The position numbers were made by a program, and so were the translations under genes. From Raphanus sativus (Eukaryota; Streptophyta; Magnoliopsida; Brassicales; Brassicaceae): a stretch of DNA of 64,000 nucleotides. The stretch covers positions 27,999,043-28,063,042 of the forward strand of contig NC_079516.1 in NCBI RefSeq assembly GCF_000801105.2. Reading direction: 5' to 3'. Positions 34,799 through 47,105 of this stretch are shown piece after piece; position 1 is the first letter of the stretch; the number at the start of each line of letters is the position of its first letter. The notes beneath the pieces were generated by a model. That model searched no databases. It was not told the origin of the DNA and worked only from the letters and a program-made list of their open reading frames with translations.

Positions 34799-35030
34799 GT
34801 TTGGCTGTAGAAAATTAAAAGAAAGCAGAATGAAAAAAAAATATATAAAATTTTGAAGATCCGATCAGACAGAACAGAGGATTTCTTGTCAGGATTGGAG
34901 TTGTGTTTCTCTGTCTTGATTTGTCCTTCGAGTTTAGGACATTCGAGATGTATATATATACACACGCGGCACGAACTGAAAAGATCAGATAAATTAAAGG
35001 AGTTCTAGGCGGCGAATCTCACGTCTATGC
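34799..35030 (-). promoter_or_regulatory. UGT73B-like promoter
   Basis: On the minus strand a TATATATATA box lies at about 34951-34960, roughly 155 bp upstream of the ATG. That is a suitable position for a core promoter with a leader of about 120 bp. Further upstream, a TGACGTCTGCATAGACGTGA-like block near 35020 carries TGACG/ACGTCA elements. Such TGACG motifs are bound by TGA bZIP factors in other stress-induced glycosyltransferase genes, so a regulatory role is possible but unproven. Confidence 0.5.
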
Positions 35031-36690
35031 AGACGTCATACTTTACTTTTGTGATACACTTTTTTATATTATTCGTCTAAGACTGAGTCGTCTTTGGTTG
35101 GCTATAAAATGGGAATCTTGTTCTTGACATGTGATGTGCCTTTAGAAGCAAATTCTGACTTTTTTTTTTTGTGAAACAAATTCTGACTTATCATTTCAGT
35201 GATGAGTAAGCCTTGAGTCCCTTGACCAGTGCTTTGTCTTATGTACCATAGTATTGGGAAGGCTTGACATTTTTGACGATTATCTAATTCACAAAATGGC
35301 CAGAAGATTTAATAATTTGTTTAAGCTAAAATTCTTTTTTTCCATTTTATCAAATTAAACAAAACATAAGATTTACTTTTTGTTGACAAATAGGCGCACT
35401 AATATTTAGTTATTTAGTAATATTATGTATTACTATTCTATAAAAACTATTATTATTATTAATTTAATATGATTACTAATTACTTAATTCTGTTTTTATT
35501 TTTTTAGATCTGTATTTATTTTGAATTACAATGGAATATAGTTAGAAATATTTATTATATTTCATTTAGTTTTTTTTTTTTTGTAACTAAATTTCATTTA
35601 GTTTTACTATACATTTATGTTCTATTTTTAAAAATAGATCGATTAACATGGTATCTTATGTAGGTATATCACCATATAAACATAAGGGGAGAGAAATGGG
35701 AAAAAGAAATATGTCTATAGATAGTGGCATCATCAATTAGTTAAAGAAATATGTCTATCAATGTTAATAAGTTAGTCTTATGTCGATTTTGAATAAGACT
35801 TAGTCGAAGAAGTATAAGTCTATCAATGGATGCTGAGATTATTAACAGTAGTTGGAAAAAGTTTGAAACGCATAGGACAAATGCAAAACGTATGTCGGAA
35901 AGAAGTATTATATTGATATCTCCAATAAATGAGATATGCCAAGTATAGTTCTAAATTATCAATCTTACTTTAAAGTATCTTACTTTAAAGCATCGATGGT
36001 TTTAATATATAATAACTGTTATTAGTAAATATTAAGGTATATATTTAAAATTAAGGTATATATTTAAAATTAGTAGATTAAGGATACGTGGAAATAACAG
36101 AAATGTTAATTAATAGATAAATCCCAACATTTTCAGTAGGCCCAAAAAACTTATGTCAAGGTAAATTTCAAATAGGAAAAATAGAGTAGATGAGTCGAGT
36201 ACTTTTGAATTCTAATTAAGCACGAAAGATGTTAGACCATAAATTGAGATGTCTTCCCGTTAATCATCAAATCTATAGTTTCGGACTTGCCCATTTGTCC
36301 CGGTCGTTATTGACGTTAGTGATGTCGTGAAAGAAGTAGTTACAATAGCCATTGAAGTGATGATTATTGTAAGTGTTAATGGCATTTAGATCCAAATTGG
36401 TACGATTTTTTTCCTCTTATTCCGAAACATAACTAACAATGGCTTCGGATCTATAGCCAGCTCATGTCATAAACACATGGAGCAAGAATAGACTTTAGTC
36501 TGAATCACGTAAAAACAAGATTAAAGAAAGGAAGGTTCAGTTTGAAGGGGCAAGAACAGAAGACCACTGCTTCACAAGTCGTTGTCTAACAAGATTGCAC
36601 CGCTACGGAAAATAGATTGCCCTGGTCCAACATAAACTCAAACCCGAAACAAACGGGGAAAAACATGGAGATCCCAAATTAACCACACGC
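35031..36690. other. intergenic between UGT73B and NRPB3
   Basis: No gene or clear transposon. The stretch is AT-rich, with a small tandem duplication of AAATATTAAGGTATATATTTAAAATTAAGGTATATAT at about 36027-36075. The last 150 bp before 36691 are likely the 3' UTR of NRPB3. Confidence 0.5.
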
Positions 36691-38040
36691 TCATCCTCCA
36701 CGCATATGTGCACCTAGTTCGCCAAACTGATCATCAGCTTCAACAGTGTCGTCTGAGAGACGGACTGCATCGAGCTTCTGCTTCAGGAGATCTATGGCAT
36801 TTAGTACCAGCTGCGAAGCCTTCACTGCACCTGTGGATTCAACAGTGAATATAAAACTGTCATCTTTCGGACGGATCTCAATGAGCCCTGGTTTCCCCAT
36901 GGCTTCTGCTTTCTTGATCACTTCTTCATCGTAAGTGTATGCTTCTGGGTCGACCACCACAACCTAAAGAAGCAAAGTATCAGTAACAGCAACAGTGATA
37001 AGCTATGATGTAAGGAATTAACTTGGTATGAAAGTGGTATCAAACAGAAAATTTATACACCAATATATATACTTCATGCTGAAATGTCAAAGCTATAAAC
37101 TTGTAGATATGTCATTCTTCACAAGTGTGCAAACAAACCTGTCTGGTGACTGCATCAAAGTCAAAAACTTTGGTTGGGCTGCTCTCAATCAAGTCAATCT
37201 TTTCCTCGTCAGTCAAAGTGTCCATCATATCTTCATTGATAACAATGTCAGGCTCATACATGAACGTAACAGTGGCTGCAGGAGACCATTTAGCGTGATC
37301 TTTCCCGATTCCTTTCCTTGCTATCGCCCTAAGCTTCAGTTCTTGTCCACGTCTCAGTTTGACTATGATAATGCCCCTGAATCCAAAAGAAGGAGTCATG
37401 AACACAATGAGTAAGCAGAAGAACAACTAAATTAAAAGATCTAAAACCATAAAGGAAGCATTGTTCTGAACACCAAACAAAAAGATGTCTTTTTTTTTAT
37501 TAATTCTTTAAGACAGAAACCCTTGTAACCGAATCTGAAAACATGTCTCAAAATTTTGCATGTAACAAAAGGATGAAAAGGGAGATACCTTTGCTCGCTT
37601 GAGTCAGCTCCAGATGAATCGAGACCGAAATCAACAGTAGTGACAGTAGGATCAGCACTGTAGAGATCCCTACTAGTAACATCTAGGGTTTGGTCAGTGA
37701 TACATTTAGCTCTAAGATGAAACTCAACAGAGCAAAACTCGCACTGTCCATCTCCATCGCAAGCATCGCAGTCTCGAGAGAAGCGCATGCTCATCGCACG
37801 TTCGCTAGTGAGAGGGATTAGACCTAATCGATGAGCGATGAACTCGTCGTTGAGAACAGAGGAATTAACCTCGATTTCGACCAGATCGATTGCGACCGTG
37901 GGGACTTCGGAGATCATAACGCGACGGAGAGCGTTCGCCATGGAAACATCGGTGTCGCGAAGCTCGAACTTGGCGTAGTCATCTTTTAGCTCACGGATCT
38001 TCACCTTTGGGAATCTCTGGTAAGTGGCACCACTGTCCAT
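36691..38040 (-). CDS. NRPB3: RNA polymerase II/IV/V subunit 3 (RPB3)
   Basis: RPB3 pairs with RPB11 to form the alpha-like platform of the nuclear polymerase. Three exons (37589-38040, 37139-37376, 36691-36963) give 320 residues, the normal length. The N-terminus contains the RpoA-type dimerisation signature ([18 protein letters not shown], residues 31-48) and [15 protein letters not shown] zinc-binding CxxC...CxxC cluster lies at Cys91, Cys94, Cys100 and Cys103. The C-terminal alpha helix region is [21 protein letters not shown], ending HMRGG. Arabidopsis has two neighbouring copies (NRPB3 and NRPE3B). The sequence alone does not let me separate them, but the context fits either. The gene looks intact. 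Confidence 0.95.
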
Positions 38041-38160
38041 CTCTCTTAACTTTTTAGGGTTTTCGAATGAAGGTGAAGCAGAGAGAGAGAGAGAGAGTTT
38101 CTTAACTTTCCTTCTTCCCTGAAGGTGAAGAGCGAGAGTGGTAGATATATAAGATTGAGC
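38041..38160 (-). promoter_or_regulatory. NRPB3 5' leader
   Basis: Just upstream of the start codon is a GA/CT microsatellite (AGAGAGAGAGAGAGAG, about 38078-38096) and a telo-box-like AGGGTTTTCG element on the plus strand (38055-38064). Both are frequent in 5' leaders of plant housekeeping genes. Confidence 0.45.
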
Positions 38161-38771
38161 AGTGCCTTTGGGCCTGGTCTTTACAGCAGGCTTTTGGGCC
38201 TCATATATTGCCTTCTGTTTTTTTTTTCAGGAGTGAACATTTTTCACACATTGTAAAATGTACACTTTTCACACGCTGTATCTGTGTTTGTCCAGTTCGG
38301 CGTGAGACAGTTTCGTTGGACTACTACTCACTGGGTCTGGACATCCAAGTATTCGAAATTCGAATCATGTTAACATGTTTTATAGATAAATGAATTTTGG
38401 ACTTATTTAAGAACTAATAGACTTTCTATTTGGTTCTTTTAATTTTGAGTCAAGTCTATTCTCGATTTTGAGATTTGACAAATATCAAAAAAAATTGGAT
38501 ACGGTCCAGTTCAGATGTTTATAATCTAAAATCTAAAAAGGATCAGAGATAAACCAAAAATATATCTGAAAATTCAAAAACAAATAAAATATATATTTAA
38601 AGCCAAAACGAAATAAAATATTGCGCAACATCAAATTTCTTAATAAGAAGAAGACGATTGTCTTTTTCTCTCGCCGCTCAAACAAATAGTCTAATCAAGG
38701 TATGAATGATTCTCTTTTTATTGTTCTTCTCTATAGTGAAGTGAAAGAGGTATTTATTTACAGAGAGGTAA
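38161..38771. other. intergenic between NRPB3 and MULE-2
   Basis: No gene seen. The region is AT-rich. The plus strand carries ACATTTTTCACACATTGTAAAATGTACACTTTTCACACG (about 38237-38275), a short internal direct repeat. The 9-bp duplication of MULE-2 starts at 38772. Confidence 0.45.
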
Positions 38772-39289
38772 TTTATTTTCGGGGTTATTGCAAAAGTGAC
38801 TCAAAACTTGAAGTCAAACACAAAACTAACATTTTCTTTTGATTCATTTTTTTTTGAGTTTTTAACCCCACATCTGTATTTTATCTACGAAAATGTCATT
38901 AACCCTTTTTTTTCGAAAATGGCTTCTTTACTTTCTCAACCACATTTTCTTCAAGTATTTACAATATTGCCACTGCCATGAATAGTGGGAACAACCTTGT
39001 ACGAACTGTTTGGAGCTTTTAATGCCCTTTAATGCACGTAAATCTCTTAACACTCTCTCTGTTTCAATTGTTATGAACTAAAAACAACATTTCTTTCACT
39101 TTCTCTCCATATTCATCCAAAAAACTCAAGCTTTTGATTCAAAATATGGGCGATGGTTGACAGAGCCATATTTCTTTCGTTTTGACTTACGGTTGCTTTC
39201 GTTTGAGGTTCTGGGTGGTTGGAGAAGACCCTGTGTGCAAACGAAGTCATCTCACCTAGTTTAAGGTACGAATTTGAAATTTTTTCAAA

Positions 39290-40145
39290 ATCTGTTCGCG
39301 TAGAAGACTTACAAGTAAGTCTTCTGTATGTAGAAGACTTACTGCTGAGTCTTCTGGTCAAACGGACGACTTAAACTAAGTCGTCCAGCTTTGTTTGTTG
39401 AAAATAAACACTCCAGACGACTTATATATAAGTCGTCTACGAGAAACATGCTAGTTTTGCATTTGACCGAATCGTGTCAGATCTTTGACTATTTCTGGAC
39501 GACTTATAATTCAGTCGTCTCTGGGAAAGTTAAAATTTCAATATTTTATTAAACTAGACGACTTACGTGTAAGTCGTCTTAGGTTAGTTTTGTAGTTAAA
39601 AAATAAAACTTCATAATTTAACTTTTACCAAACGACATAATATAAAGTCGTCCCGTCAGAAGACTTAATTTAAAGTCGTCCGGGGAAAGCAAAGTCGTCC
39701 AGAATTTTTCCCAATTTTCTGGTCAAACCTTGCTTATCCCGGACGACCTTAAATTAAGTCGTCTAGCTGGACGACTTTTAGTTAAGTCGTCTGGAGAAAG
39801 TTAAATTTCAAGTTTTATTTTTCAATTACAAAACTAACCTAGGACTACTTACATGTAAGTCGTCTAGTTTGAATAAAATATTGAAATTTTTACTTTCCAG
39901 AGACGACTGAATTATAAGTCGTCCAGAAATAGTCAAAGATCTGACACGATTCGGTCAAATGCAAAACTAGCCCGTTTCTCGTAGACGACTTATATATAAG
40001 TCGTCTGAAATTTTTTTTTTAACAAACAAAGCCGGACGACTTAGAATTAAGTCGTCCCTTTTAATTTTCAATTGCAAAAGTGACCTCTTTAGATGACTTA
40101 CCTTTAAGTCTTCTGGACGACTTAATTATAAGTCGTCTGCGATAA
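39290..40145. repeat. palindromic ACGACTTA/TAAGTCGT motif array, left arm of MULE-2
   Basis: More than twenty copies of AGACGACTTA or its complement TAAGTCGTCT occur, mostly as head-to-head pairs with 0-8 bp spacers (for example GACGACTTATATATAAGTCG at 39417). Larger foldback symmetry is also present. 39440-39560 (TGACCGAATCGTGTCAGATC..., GACGACTTATAATTCAGTCG) recurs inverted around 39890-39960 (...GATCTGACACGATTCGGTCA), so the left arm itself folds into a long imperfect hairpin. Confidence 0.9.
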
Positions 40146-40208
40146 TGTTTATTGAACTTCTTCATTTTCTCTATGTTTACTAATGTGTTTTATTTTGAAT
40201 ATTTGCAG

Positions 40209-42581
40209 ATGATTTTTGTTACATGCAGTGTATGGACAATGGTTGTTGAGAGATTTCCGTTGGGATTTTGTGGTTGATGATCTCAAAGGAGCAAGATTGT
40301 TTTTATTGAATGAAGATTCAACACATGCTGAACTTGTTGCAATGGCTCAAGAAGATTATAACCTGGACATGAGATCAGTGACTGTGGTGATTAGCTACTC
40401 ATTACCAGCAGAAATGATGATGACTCCAGGCAGTCCTCCCATTCATGTTACAAGTGATAGACAAGTTCGAAACTTGCTCGAGATACTCAAAACGCATAGA
40501 GTATGTCTTTGTGTATCAAGCCGCAGCAAGGTGGAAACGGTTTCAGAGAAAAGAGAAGAAGCTGGTGAATGGGAAGAAGATGTTGGTGATAATGATGAAG
40601 CTGGTGAATGGGAAGAAGATGTTGGTGATAATGATGAAGCTGATGAATGTTCTGAAGATGTTGGTGATAATGAGTCTGTTGAAGATGAAAATCAAGATGG
40701 GGAGGAGGAAAATGGGGAGGAGGAAAATGGGGAGGAGGATGCTGATAACACTATTGTTGGTGAAACGGATCAGAATGGTGGGGATTACAGTCTTTATGGA
40801 AAGGTTCTAGATGAGGACGAGGAAGATGATGATAATATTTGTTTTGAAGAAATTGAAAAGACATATGCTAAGACAAATGCTATTGAAGGAGGAAAATCAG
40901 ATTGTACCAGCATCTATGTCAACCAGAGTTTTGTTAGCAAGGATGCACTGCTTTCAGAGCTGCGGTTGACAGCAGTGAGGGGTAAATTTTCTTTCAAAAT
41001 ATACAAATCAACAAAAACTCTCCTTGTGGCAATATGTCGGGTTAGCGGTTGTGGATGGAAGATCAGAGCGAGTGTGAAACATGGGCCAAACACGTTTTGG
41101 GTAACAAAGTATGTGGAAAAATATTTATGCTCAATTGGAGACCGAATCGCTCAGCGGAGACACTGTACTCCAAAGTATGTTGGTAGTCTTTTCATTGATC
41201 GTGTTGGGATCATTGATGGGATAACTCCACAGCATATCACTGATGCAATGAAGAACATGTTTGGCATGACGCTTGATTACACCACTTCATACAGAGCACT
41301 GTTATATGCACAAAAATTGGTGAGAGGATCAGCAGAAGAAAGGTATTCGCGTCTGCCTTCATATCTCGAGCAAATCTCCATTGCAAATCATGATTCTATC
41401 ACGGCTATAGAACTTGATTCTAAGAAAAGATTTAAGTATCTATTTCTCTCTTTTGGAGCTTCTATCAAAGGTTTTAAGTATCAGAGAAGGGTCATTGTGG
41501 TGGATGGAACTCACCTAAGTGGAAAGTATGGAGGTGTTATGTTAGTTGCAGCCGCACAAGATGGCAATTTTCAGATATTCCCATTGGCTTTTGGGAATGG
41601 TTTTTCACAAAATTGGCTAGTTGTATATCTCATGACAAGCCTCTGGTGATAGTCTCTGACCGGCACGCGGCCATTAAAAGTGCGTGTGAGAAGGTGTTTC
41701 CTTGGGCAACCCGAGGAATATGTTATTATCACCTTCAAGATAACATTGTCAAAAAGTTTAAAGGGAAACATCTCATGTACTTGGTAAAAAGGGCTGCTTA
41801 TGCGCACACGGTTTACGATTTTGACCGGTACATGGCTGAGATACGGAGTGCAAACCCGGAACTTGCAACGTATTTGGAAAAGGCCGACGCCAGGCTATGG
41901 TCAAGGATTTATTGTAAGGGGAACAAGTTCAACATAAAAACAAGCAACATCGCTGAATCTATTAATTCCGCACTGAAGCGAGCAAGAGGATTTCCGATTC
42001 CGTTCCTGCTGGAGTTCATAAGGCAGAAGTTAGGAAAATGGTATTGGAAAAGGAGACAAGATGCTTTGAGTCTCCCAACTGAACATAGCCGGGGTGTTGA
42101 ATACTTGCTTGCTGTTCGATCAGAGATAGCGGATACGATGACGGTCGAACCAATTGATGGATGGCGTTTCTTTGTCAAAGGTGGCAAAATGGACTGTGTG
42201 GTTGATTTGGAACATGTAAAGTGTGATTGTGGTGTCTATGGAGTGGAGAAAATACCTTGCTCTCATGCTATAGCAGCTGGAACACATGCTGGTGTGCATA
42301 TCGACACACTTGTATGTCCACTTTACTCAAAGAATCATCTGTATGCAGGATACTCAGAGAATATATATCCTATCGTGTCACAACATATTGAGGAACGAGA
42401 ATGCTTTCCTCCAAACGTAAAGCGTGGTCCGGGGAGACAGAAGAAATCAAGATGGCAATCTTGGTTGGAGCTATCTAGGATGAGAGGACACAAACCCAGG
42501 AAGAAACACAGGGCACGGAGATGCTCAAACTGCAAGGAAACTGGCCATACGAAACCACAATGTACACAACCAGTTGACTAG
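40209..42581 (+). pseudogene. MULE-2 MuDR-type transposase with two frame breaks
   Basis: The start ATG (40209) follows an acceptor-like TTTGCAG. The protein has the MuDR N-terminal domain (WDFVVDDLKGARLFLL...), acidic repeats (EWEEDVGDNDEAG twice, 39-bp period, then EENGEEENGEED), a FAR1-like DNA-binding part (RVSGCGWKIRASVKHG...), and the DDE core (VVVDGTHLSGKYGGV; IVSDRHAAIKSA). A SWIM zinc finger follows (CDCGVYGVEKIPCSHAIAAG), then a CCHC knuckle (CSNCKETGHTKPQC). Two defects are seen. One is a single-base shift between about 40230 and 40260. The other is a short deletion near 41597 that removes the residues matching VVDGEKNASW in MULE-1 and shifts the frame back. Everything else is open for about 790 codons. 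Confidence 0.9.
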
Positions 42582-43030
42582 TTGTCCAGACGACCTAAAT
42601 TTAAGTCGTCCAGTCTTGATTACCCATCCAGACGACTAATTATTAAGTCGTCCAGTGTTTCGTCTACCAGATAACCTTCAAGACGACTAAATCTTAAGTC
42701 GTCCAGAAGACCTTCTACTATCCCTTCAAGTGTATTTTTTTAGACGACCTTTTACTAAGTCGTCCAGTGTTTTTTATTTTTAGACTACCTTCTACTATCC
42801 CTTCAAGTGTATTTTTTTTAGACGACCTTTTACTAAGTCGTCCAGTGTATTTTATTTTTAGACTACCTTCTACTATTTTTAGACTACCTTATTTGTAAGT
42901 CGTCCAAACCTACCAGACGACTTATTTGTAAGTCGTCCAGCTGGATCCAGACGACTTATTTGTAAGTCGTCCAGCTGGAAAACCTTCCAGACGACTTATT
43001 TGTAAGTCGTCCAGCTGGATCCAGACGACT
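42582..43030. repeat. palindromic motif array in the spacer between the two MULE-2 genes
   Basis: Continues the TAAGTCGTC motif immediately after the transposase stop. It includes a duplicated segment of about 69 bp (TTTTTTAGACGACCTTTTAC, 42735 and 42816) and, from 42913, a 34-bp unit with CCAGACGACTTATTTGTAAG and GTCGTCCAGCTGGA repeated three to four times. The CAGCTG inside GTCCAGCTGGAC is a further palindrome. Confidence 0.9.
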
Positions 43031-43035
43031 TATTT

Positions 43036-43284
43036 ATACAAGTTAGAAAATCTATACAACGACAAGTTCAAATAAATTATACACAAGTTAGAAAATCTAT
43101 ACAACGACAAGTTCAAATACAAATACACAAATCATACACAAGTTAGAAAATCATACACAAATTAGAAAATCATACACAAGTTAGAAAATCTATACAAAGA
43201 CAAGTTCAAATACACAAATCATACACAAGTTCAAATACAAATACACAAATCTATACAAAGACAAGTTCAAAGCCATACACAAAT
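43036..43284. repeat. ATACACAAGTTAGAAAATC-type direct repeats
   Basis: Short direct repeats of ATACACAAGTTAGAAAATC and CTATACAA(C/A)GACAAGTTCAA (six or more copies, spacing 20-60 bp) fill the last 250 bp before the Ulp1 stop codon. They are unrelated to the TAAGTCGTC motif and probably lie in the 3' UTR of the Ulp1 gene. Confidence 0.8.
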
Positions 43285-44009
43285 CTAATCATACATGCCC
43301 ACGAACTTATCACCATCCTTATTCTCTTTCAAATGCTGATCAACAAGCTCCGTCCATATAACCACCGCCATATTATCCCTCATACTCTTCACATTGGACC
43401 TAGCAAAGTCTTTATTGCTAAAGGGGACCCCAAGAGCATGACATTCAATGTACTTTAGAGTGTACAGGCCACAATCACCATTGTTGGCCGTGGGTACATC
43501 TTTCAGCCGTCTCTCATATGTGTATCGCTCCAACCCGTATTTGGCCCTTCCTTCGTCGGTGTTTGCGTTGACAACAAGCAGATAAGGGACCATCTCGAGA
43601 AAAGGCTCCATTATCTCATCCCATGCTTCTGGTATGGTACATGAAGGTATGCTGTCCCAGACGACTATGTGCCTGTTAGGGATCGATATCCAAATAGCAA
43701 CCCAATGTTTGTTGTTCAAGTTCACTGGCGCATAGATATCATCAATGTCCTCCCCCCACTTCTTGTTTGATTGGCAAAATGAAGGCATTGATCCGTCATA
43801 AAAACTCGACGCCCCACCAGGTAGCATTCTTCCTAAACCTTGGTGATCAGGTTGCGATGCTTTGAAGAATAGATACTGGCCTCTCCAAGACTGGTCAAAG
43901 TTGTGATCCAGGAAGCACATTCGCTCGCTCCGGAAAGCTTGTGGGTTCTCCTGATACCTCTGCCTCAGCACATTAATCCAAGCATCCATATGCTGCATAT
44001 AAAATAATA

Positions 44010-44205
44010 CAAGTTAGAACCTTCCAGAAGACTTTTATTTAAGTCGTCCAAACCTACCAGACGACTTATTTGTAAGTCGTCCAGCTGGAAAACCTTCCAG
44101 ACGACTTATTTGTAAGTCGTCCAGCTGGAAAACCTTCCAGACGACTTATTGGTAAGTCGTCCAGCTGGAAAACCTTCCAGACGACTTAGATATTTAAAGA
44201 TAAGC
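44010..44205. repeat. 40-bp tandem repeat of the palindromic motif in Ulp1 intron 5
   Basis: The unit CCAGACGACTTATTTGTAAG plus GTCGTCCAGCTGGAAAACCTT is repeated about four times between the last two Ulp1 exons. Confidence 0.9.
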
Positions 44206-45709
44206 AGAAGACTTACTACGTCTTCCAGCCATCCTTTGGGTGTCCGGAGGATGTGATACCACCAAGTTGGTGATGTACGTGGTTTGTCCTCATGCTTAGT
44301 GAAATAATCACTGCAAACAAAAAAGCAATCAGTTTTGGTAGACTAAATCAAGCTATTATGGGTAAAGCAATCACTTACGGATCAGTTTACAACCAATCAG
44401 CGAGCTCCTTCAACTTAGGTCTGTTTAGTGAGGGAAATGGATTATACTTTGCCACTCTAAGGAGTTTCTTTCTCTCTGCCGTATAAGGAGATATCTGCGT
44501 GGGAGCAGGTTTCTTCGTTCGTTCACTCCTTGCACGCACAGAAGCAGTGGGAGCTGTTTTGTCCAATACAACCAGGCTCGGTTCTTAAACTGGAACGCTT
44601 GGATCGGTGGAAGCGAAGCTCGGTTGTTGATCGTTGGAAGCGAAGCTCGGTTGGTCAGTGGAAGTGAGAGGAACAATCTCTTTGGAGGTGACACCATCTG
44701 CTTTATCCTCCGGCAAGATCTTATATACCGAGATCGCCTCATCTGCTGTATCCTCCGGCAACAATCTCTGCAATAAAAGTTGCACACAAGTTAACCCTGG
44801 ACGACTTAAATAAAAGTTTTCTGGACGACTAGTTGATACTAACCTCTTTGGGCAGAGGAAAAGGCTGTTTCTTTTGAGGAGAAGGCTGTTTCGTTTGAGG
44901 AGAAGGCTGTTTCTTTTGAGGAGTAGGCTTTGCCTTTTGAGGAGTAGGGTTTGCCTTTTGAGGAGTACGCTGTCTGGTCTGAGGAGTAGGATGATTGGTT
45001 TGAAGTGTAGGCTGATCCTTTTGAGGAGTAGGCTGGGTTTGAGGTGTAGGCTTTGCCTTTTGAGGTGTAGGCTGTTTGTTACTAACCCCGGTTTCTTTGG
45101 CTTGAGGGGTAGGCTGTTTGTTACTAATCCCGGTTTCTTTGGCTTGAGGTGTAGGGGTAGCCTGATTGGTGACACCAACCTTCTTCTCCACAGCTTCCAA
45201 TCTATCGGACAACTTCCTAATCTCCCTGATGCACTTCTTAAACCCATCTTTCATCATGTCACCTAAGCCACTTCTTAAGTCCTTGAACATATTTTCCAAC
45301 TCCTCTCTGGTCACCCAACTAGCCTCTTCTCTAGCCTCTTCTCTAGCCTCTTCGCTAGCCTCTTCTCTAGCCTCTTTATGAGCCTCTTTAGGACCCTCTT
45401 TACGAGCTTTCTTCCGAGGTCTCTGATTGTCTTCCTCCTCCTCCTCCACCTCCACCACAACCATCTCTTTGGCTCTTTTCGATGGAGTCACAAACTTAGG
45501 TTTTGTACCAGTGACTTCCCAGCAATCCATGGTCCACTTCCACGGTCTCCGATCATACATGACTTTAATGATGTTCTCCGCGGGCACGTCCTCAACCTCA
45601 GAGTCCCATTTTGGCCACATTTCACTAATGTCCTTCTCAACAAAGTTGATCACGCGGGTCTGCAGTAAATAGAAGAAGAATCGAGTTAGATATTTGAAAC
45701 AAAATACTA

Positions 45710-45985
45710 AATAGACGACTTAATTATAAGTCATCTACTAAGTCGTCCAGCTGGACGACCTTCCAGACGACTTATTATAAGTCGTCTGCTAAGTCGTCCA
45801 GCTGGACGACCTTCCAGACGACTTATAATAAGTCGTCTACTAAGTCGTCCAGCTGGAAGACTTTCCAGACGACTTATTATAAGTCGTCTACTAAGTCGTC
45901 CAGCTGGAAGACCTTCCAGACGACTTATAATAAGTCGTCTACTAAGTCGTCCAGCTGGAAGACTTTCCAGACGACTTAATTAAGT
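45710..45985. repeat. 51-bp tandem repeat of the palindromic motif in Ulp1 intron 2
   Basis: Units start with CCAGACGACTTA at 45763, 45814 and every 51 bp after that, about five copies. Each contains a facing TAAGTCGTCT, a further TAAGTCGTCC and a CAGCTGG palindrome. The centre alternates TTATTATAA / TTATAATAA between neighbouring units. Confidence 0.92.
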
Positions 45986-46914
45986 GAAGATGGAAAGGTA
46001 CCTGACTCAAGATAGCAGCTTTCATGAATCTGCGGCCTCTGCTGCCCTCGTAAGCCAGAATCGGTGGAGACGGACTGTTTGCTCTGGGACTACCAATACT
46101 AGCACCCAATCCCGGAATAGCTGTGTACGCCCAGACCTGAAGAACTTGTATAAACCCATCCACGGTGTAACAGCCAGTAATATCTTTGTTCCACAAAGAG
46201 TCCATCAGCACCTTAATTGCGACTCTCCCCCATGGATAATTCTCAAACCGTTCTAAATCCATCACTAGCCTTGCCAGAGTAGCTCGTGTAGCGGTTGAAA
46301 ACTTTCTCCCTTCAATGAATCCAGTGAAGATGGAAAGGTACGCGAGTCGCTTGCGATCTTCCGTGGACCAATCCCCGCATCTCTTCAGTGCTGCTATTAT
46401 CTGATCAGTAGTTGGCCCAGCTTCCAGATGAACTCCCATCATCCCCCAGAAAGAAACCATCTCTAGGTTAACTTCACATTCTGGTGTCTCAAGGTCCTCG
46501 ATGTACTTGCAGTTTAGACCAGTGATGTTTTCAAACTCTAACAGTGAAAACCTCGCAGGTTCTGGACCAACGAGACACCACATCTCGTACTTCTTCTTAA
46601 TGCCCAACTTTAAACAGAGCAAGTAGTGAACCAGCCTTGAAGCCCAACCAAATCCCTGCTCCTTGAACTTGATGAAAACTCCCAATCTCGACTCCTTGAG
46701 CTCTTCAAATTCAGCATCAGTGAGAGCTTCCCTAAGAGCAGTATGCAACTTCTTGTTATCCGTATGATACGAAATGCTATTGTGGGGTTCTGGCTCTTCC
46801 CCTAATGTGTATAACCTACAGGGGAGTTCTGGAATATCCATCCTTTTTGTCTGCAAAATAATCAAAGACAACAATAGAAGTCAGAACACAAGCTAAATCA
46901 ATCACGCCTTAATT

Positions 46915-47105
46915 GTTACTCCAGACGACTTAGTAGACGACTTAAATATAAGTCGTCTGGAAAGTCGTCCAACTGGACGACTTAGTTGACGACTTATATT
47001 TAAGTCGTCTGGAAAGTCTTCCAAATGGACGACTTATATTTAAGTCGTCTACTAAGTCGTCCAGTTGGAAGACTTTCCAGACGACTTACTTACAAGTCTT
47101 CCAGT
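46915..47105. repeat. palindromic motif array in Ulp1 intron 1
   Basis: Repeated GACGACTTA...TAAGTCGTCTGGAAAGTCGTCC units (four or more) occupy most of the intron between the 12-codon first exon and the DUF1985 exon. Confidence 0.88.

Noticed and set aside
44874..45266. Plus-strand frame rich in Arg and Leu.
   Set aside because: Shadow of the Pro-Gln-Lys repeats of the Ulp1 gene.
39290..47105. CRISPR-like look of evenly repeated palindromic motifs.
   Set aside because: Plant nuclear DNA, no cas genes, spacers are repeats too, and the arrays lie in introns and arms of a MULE.
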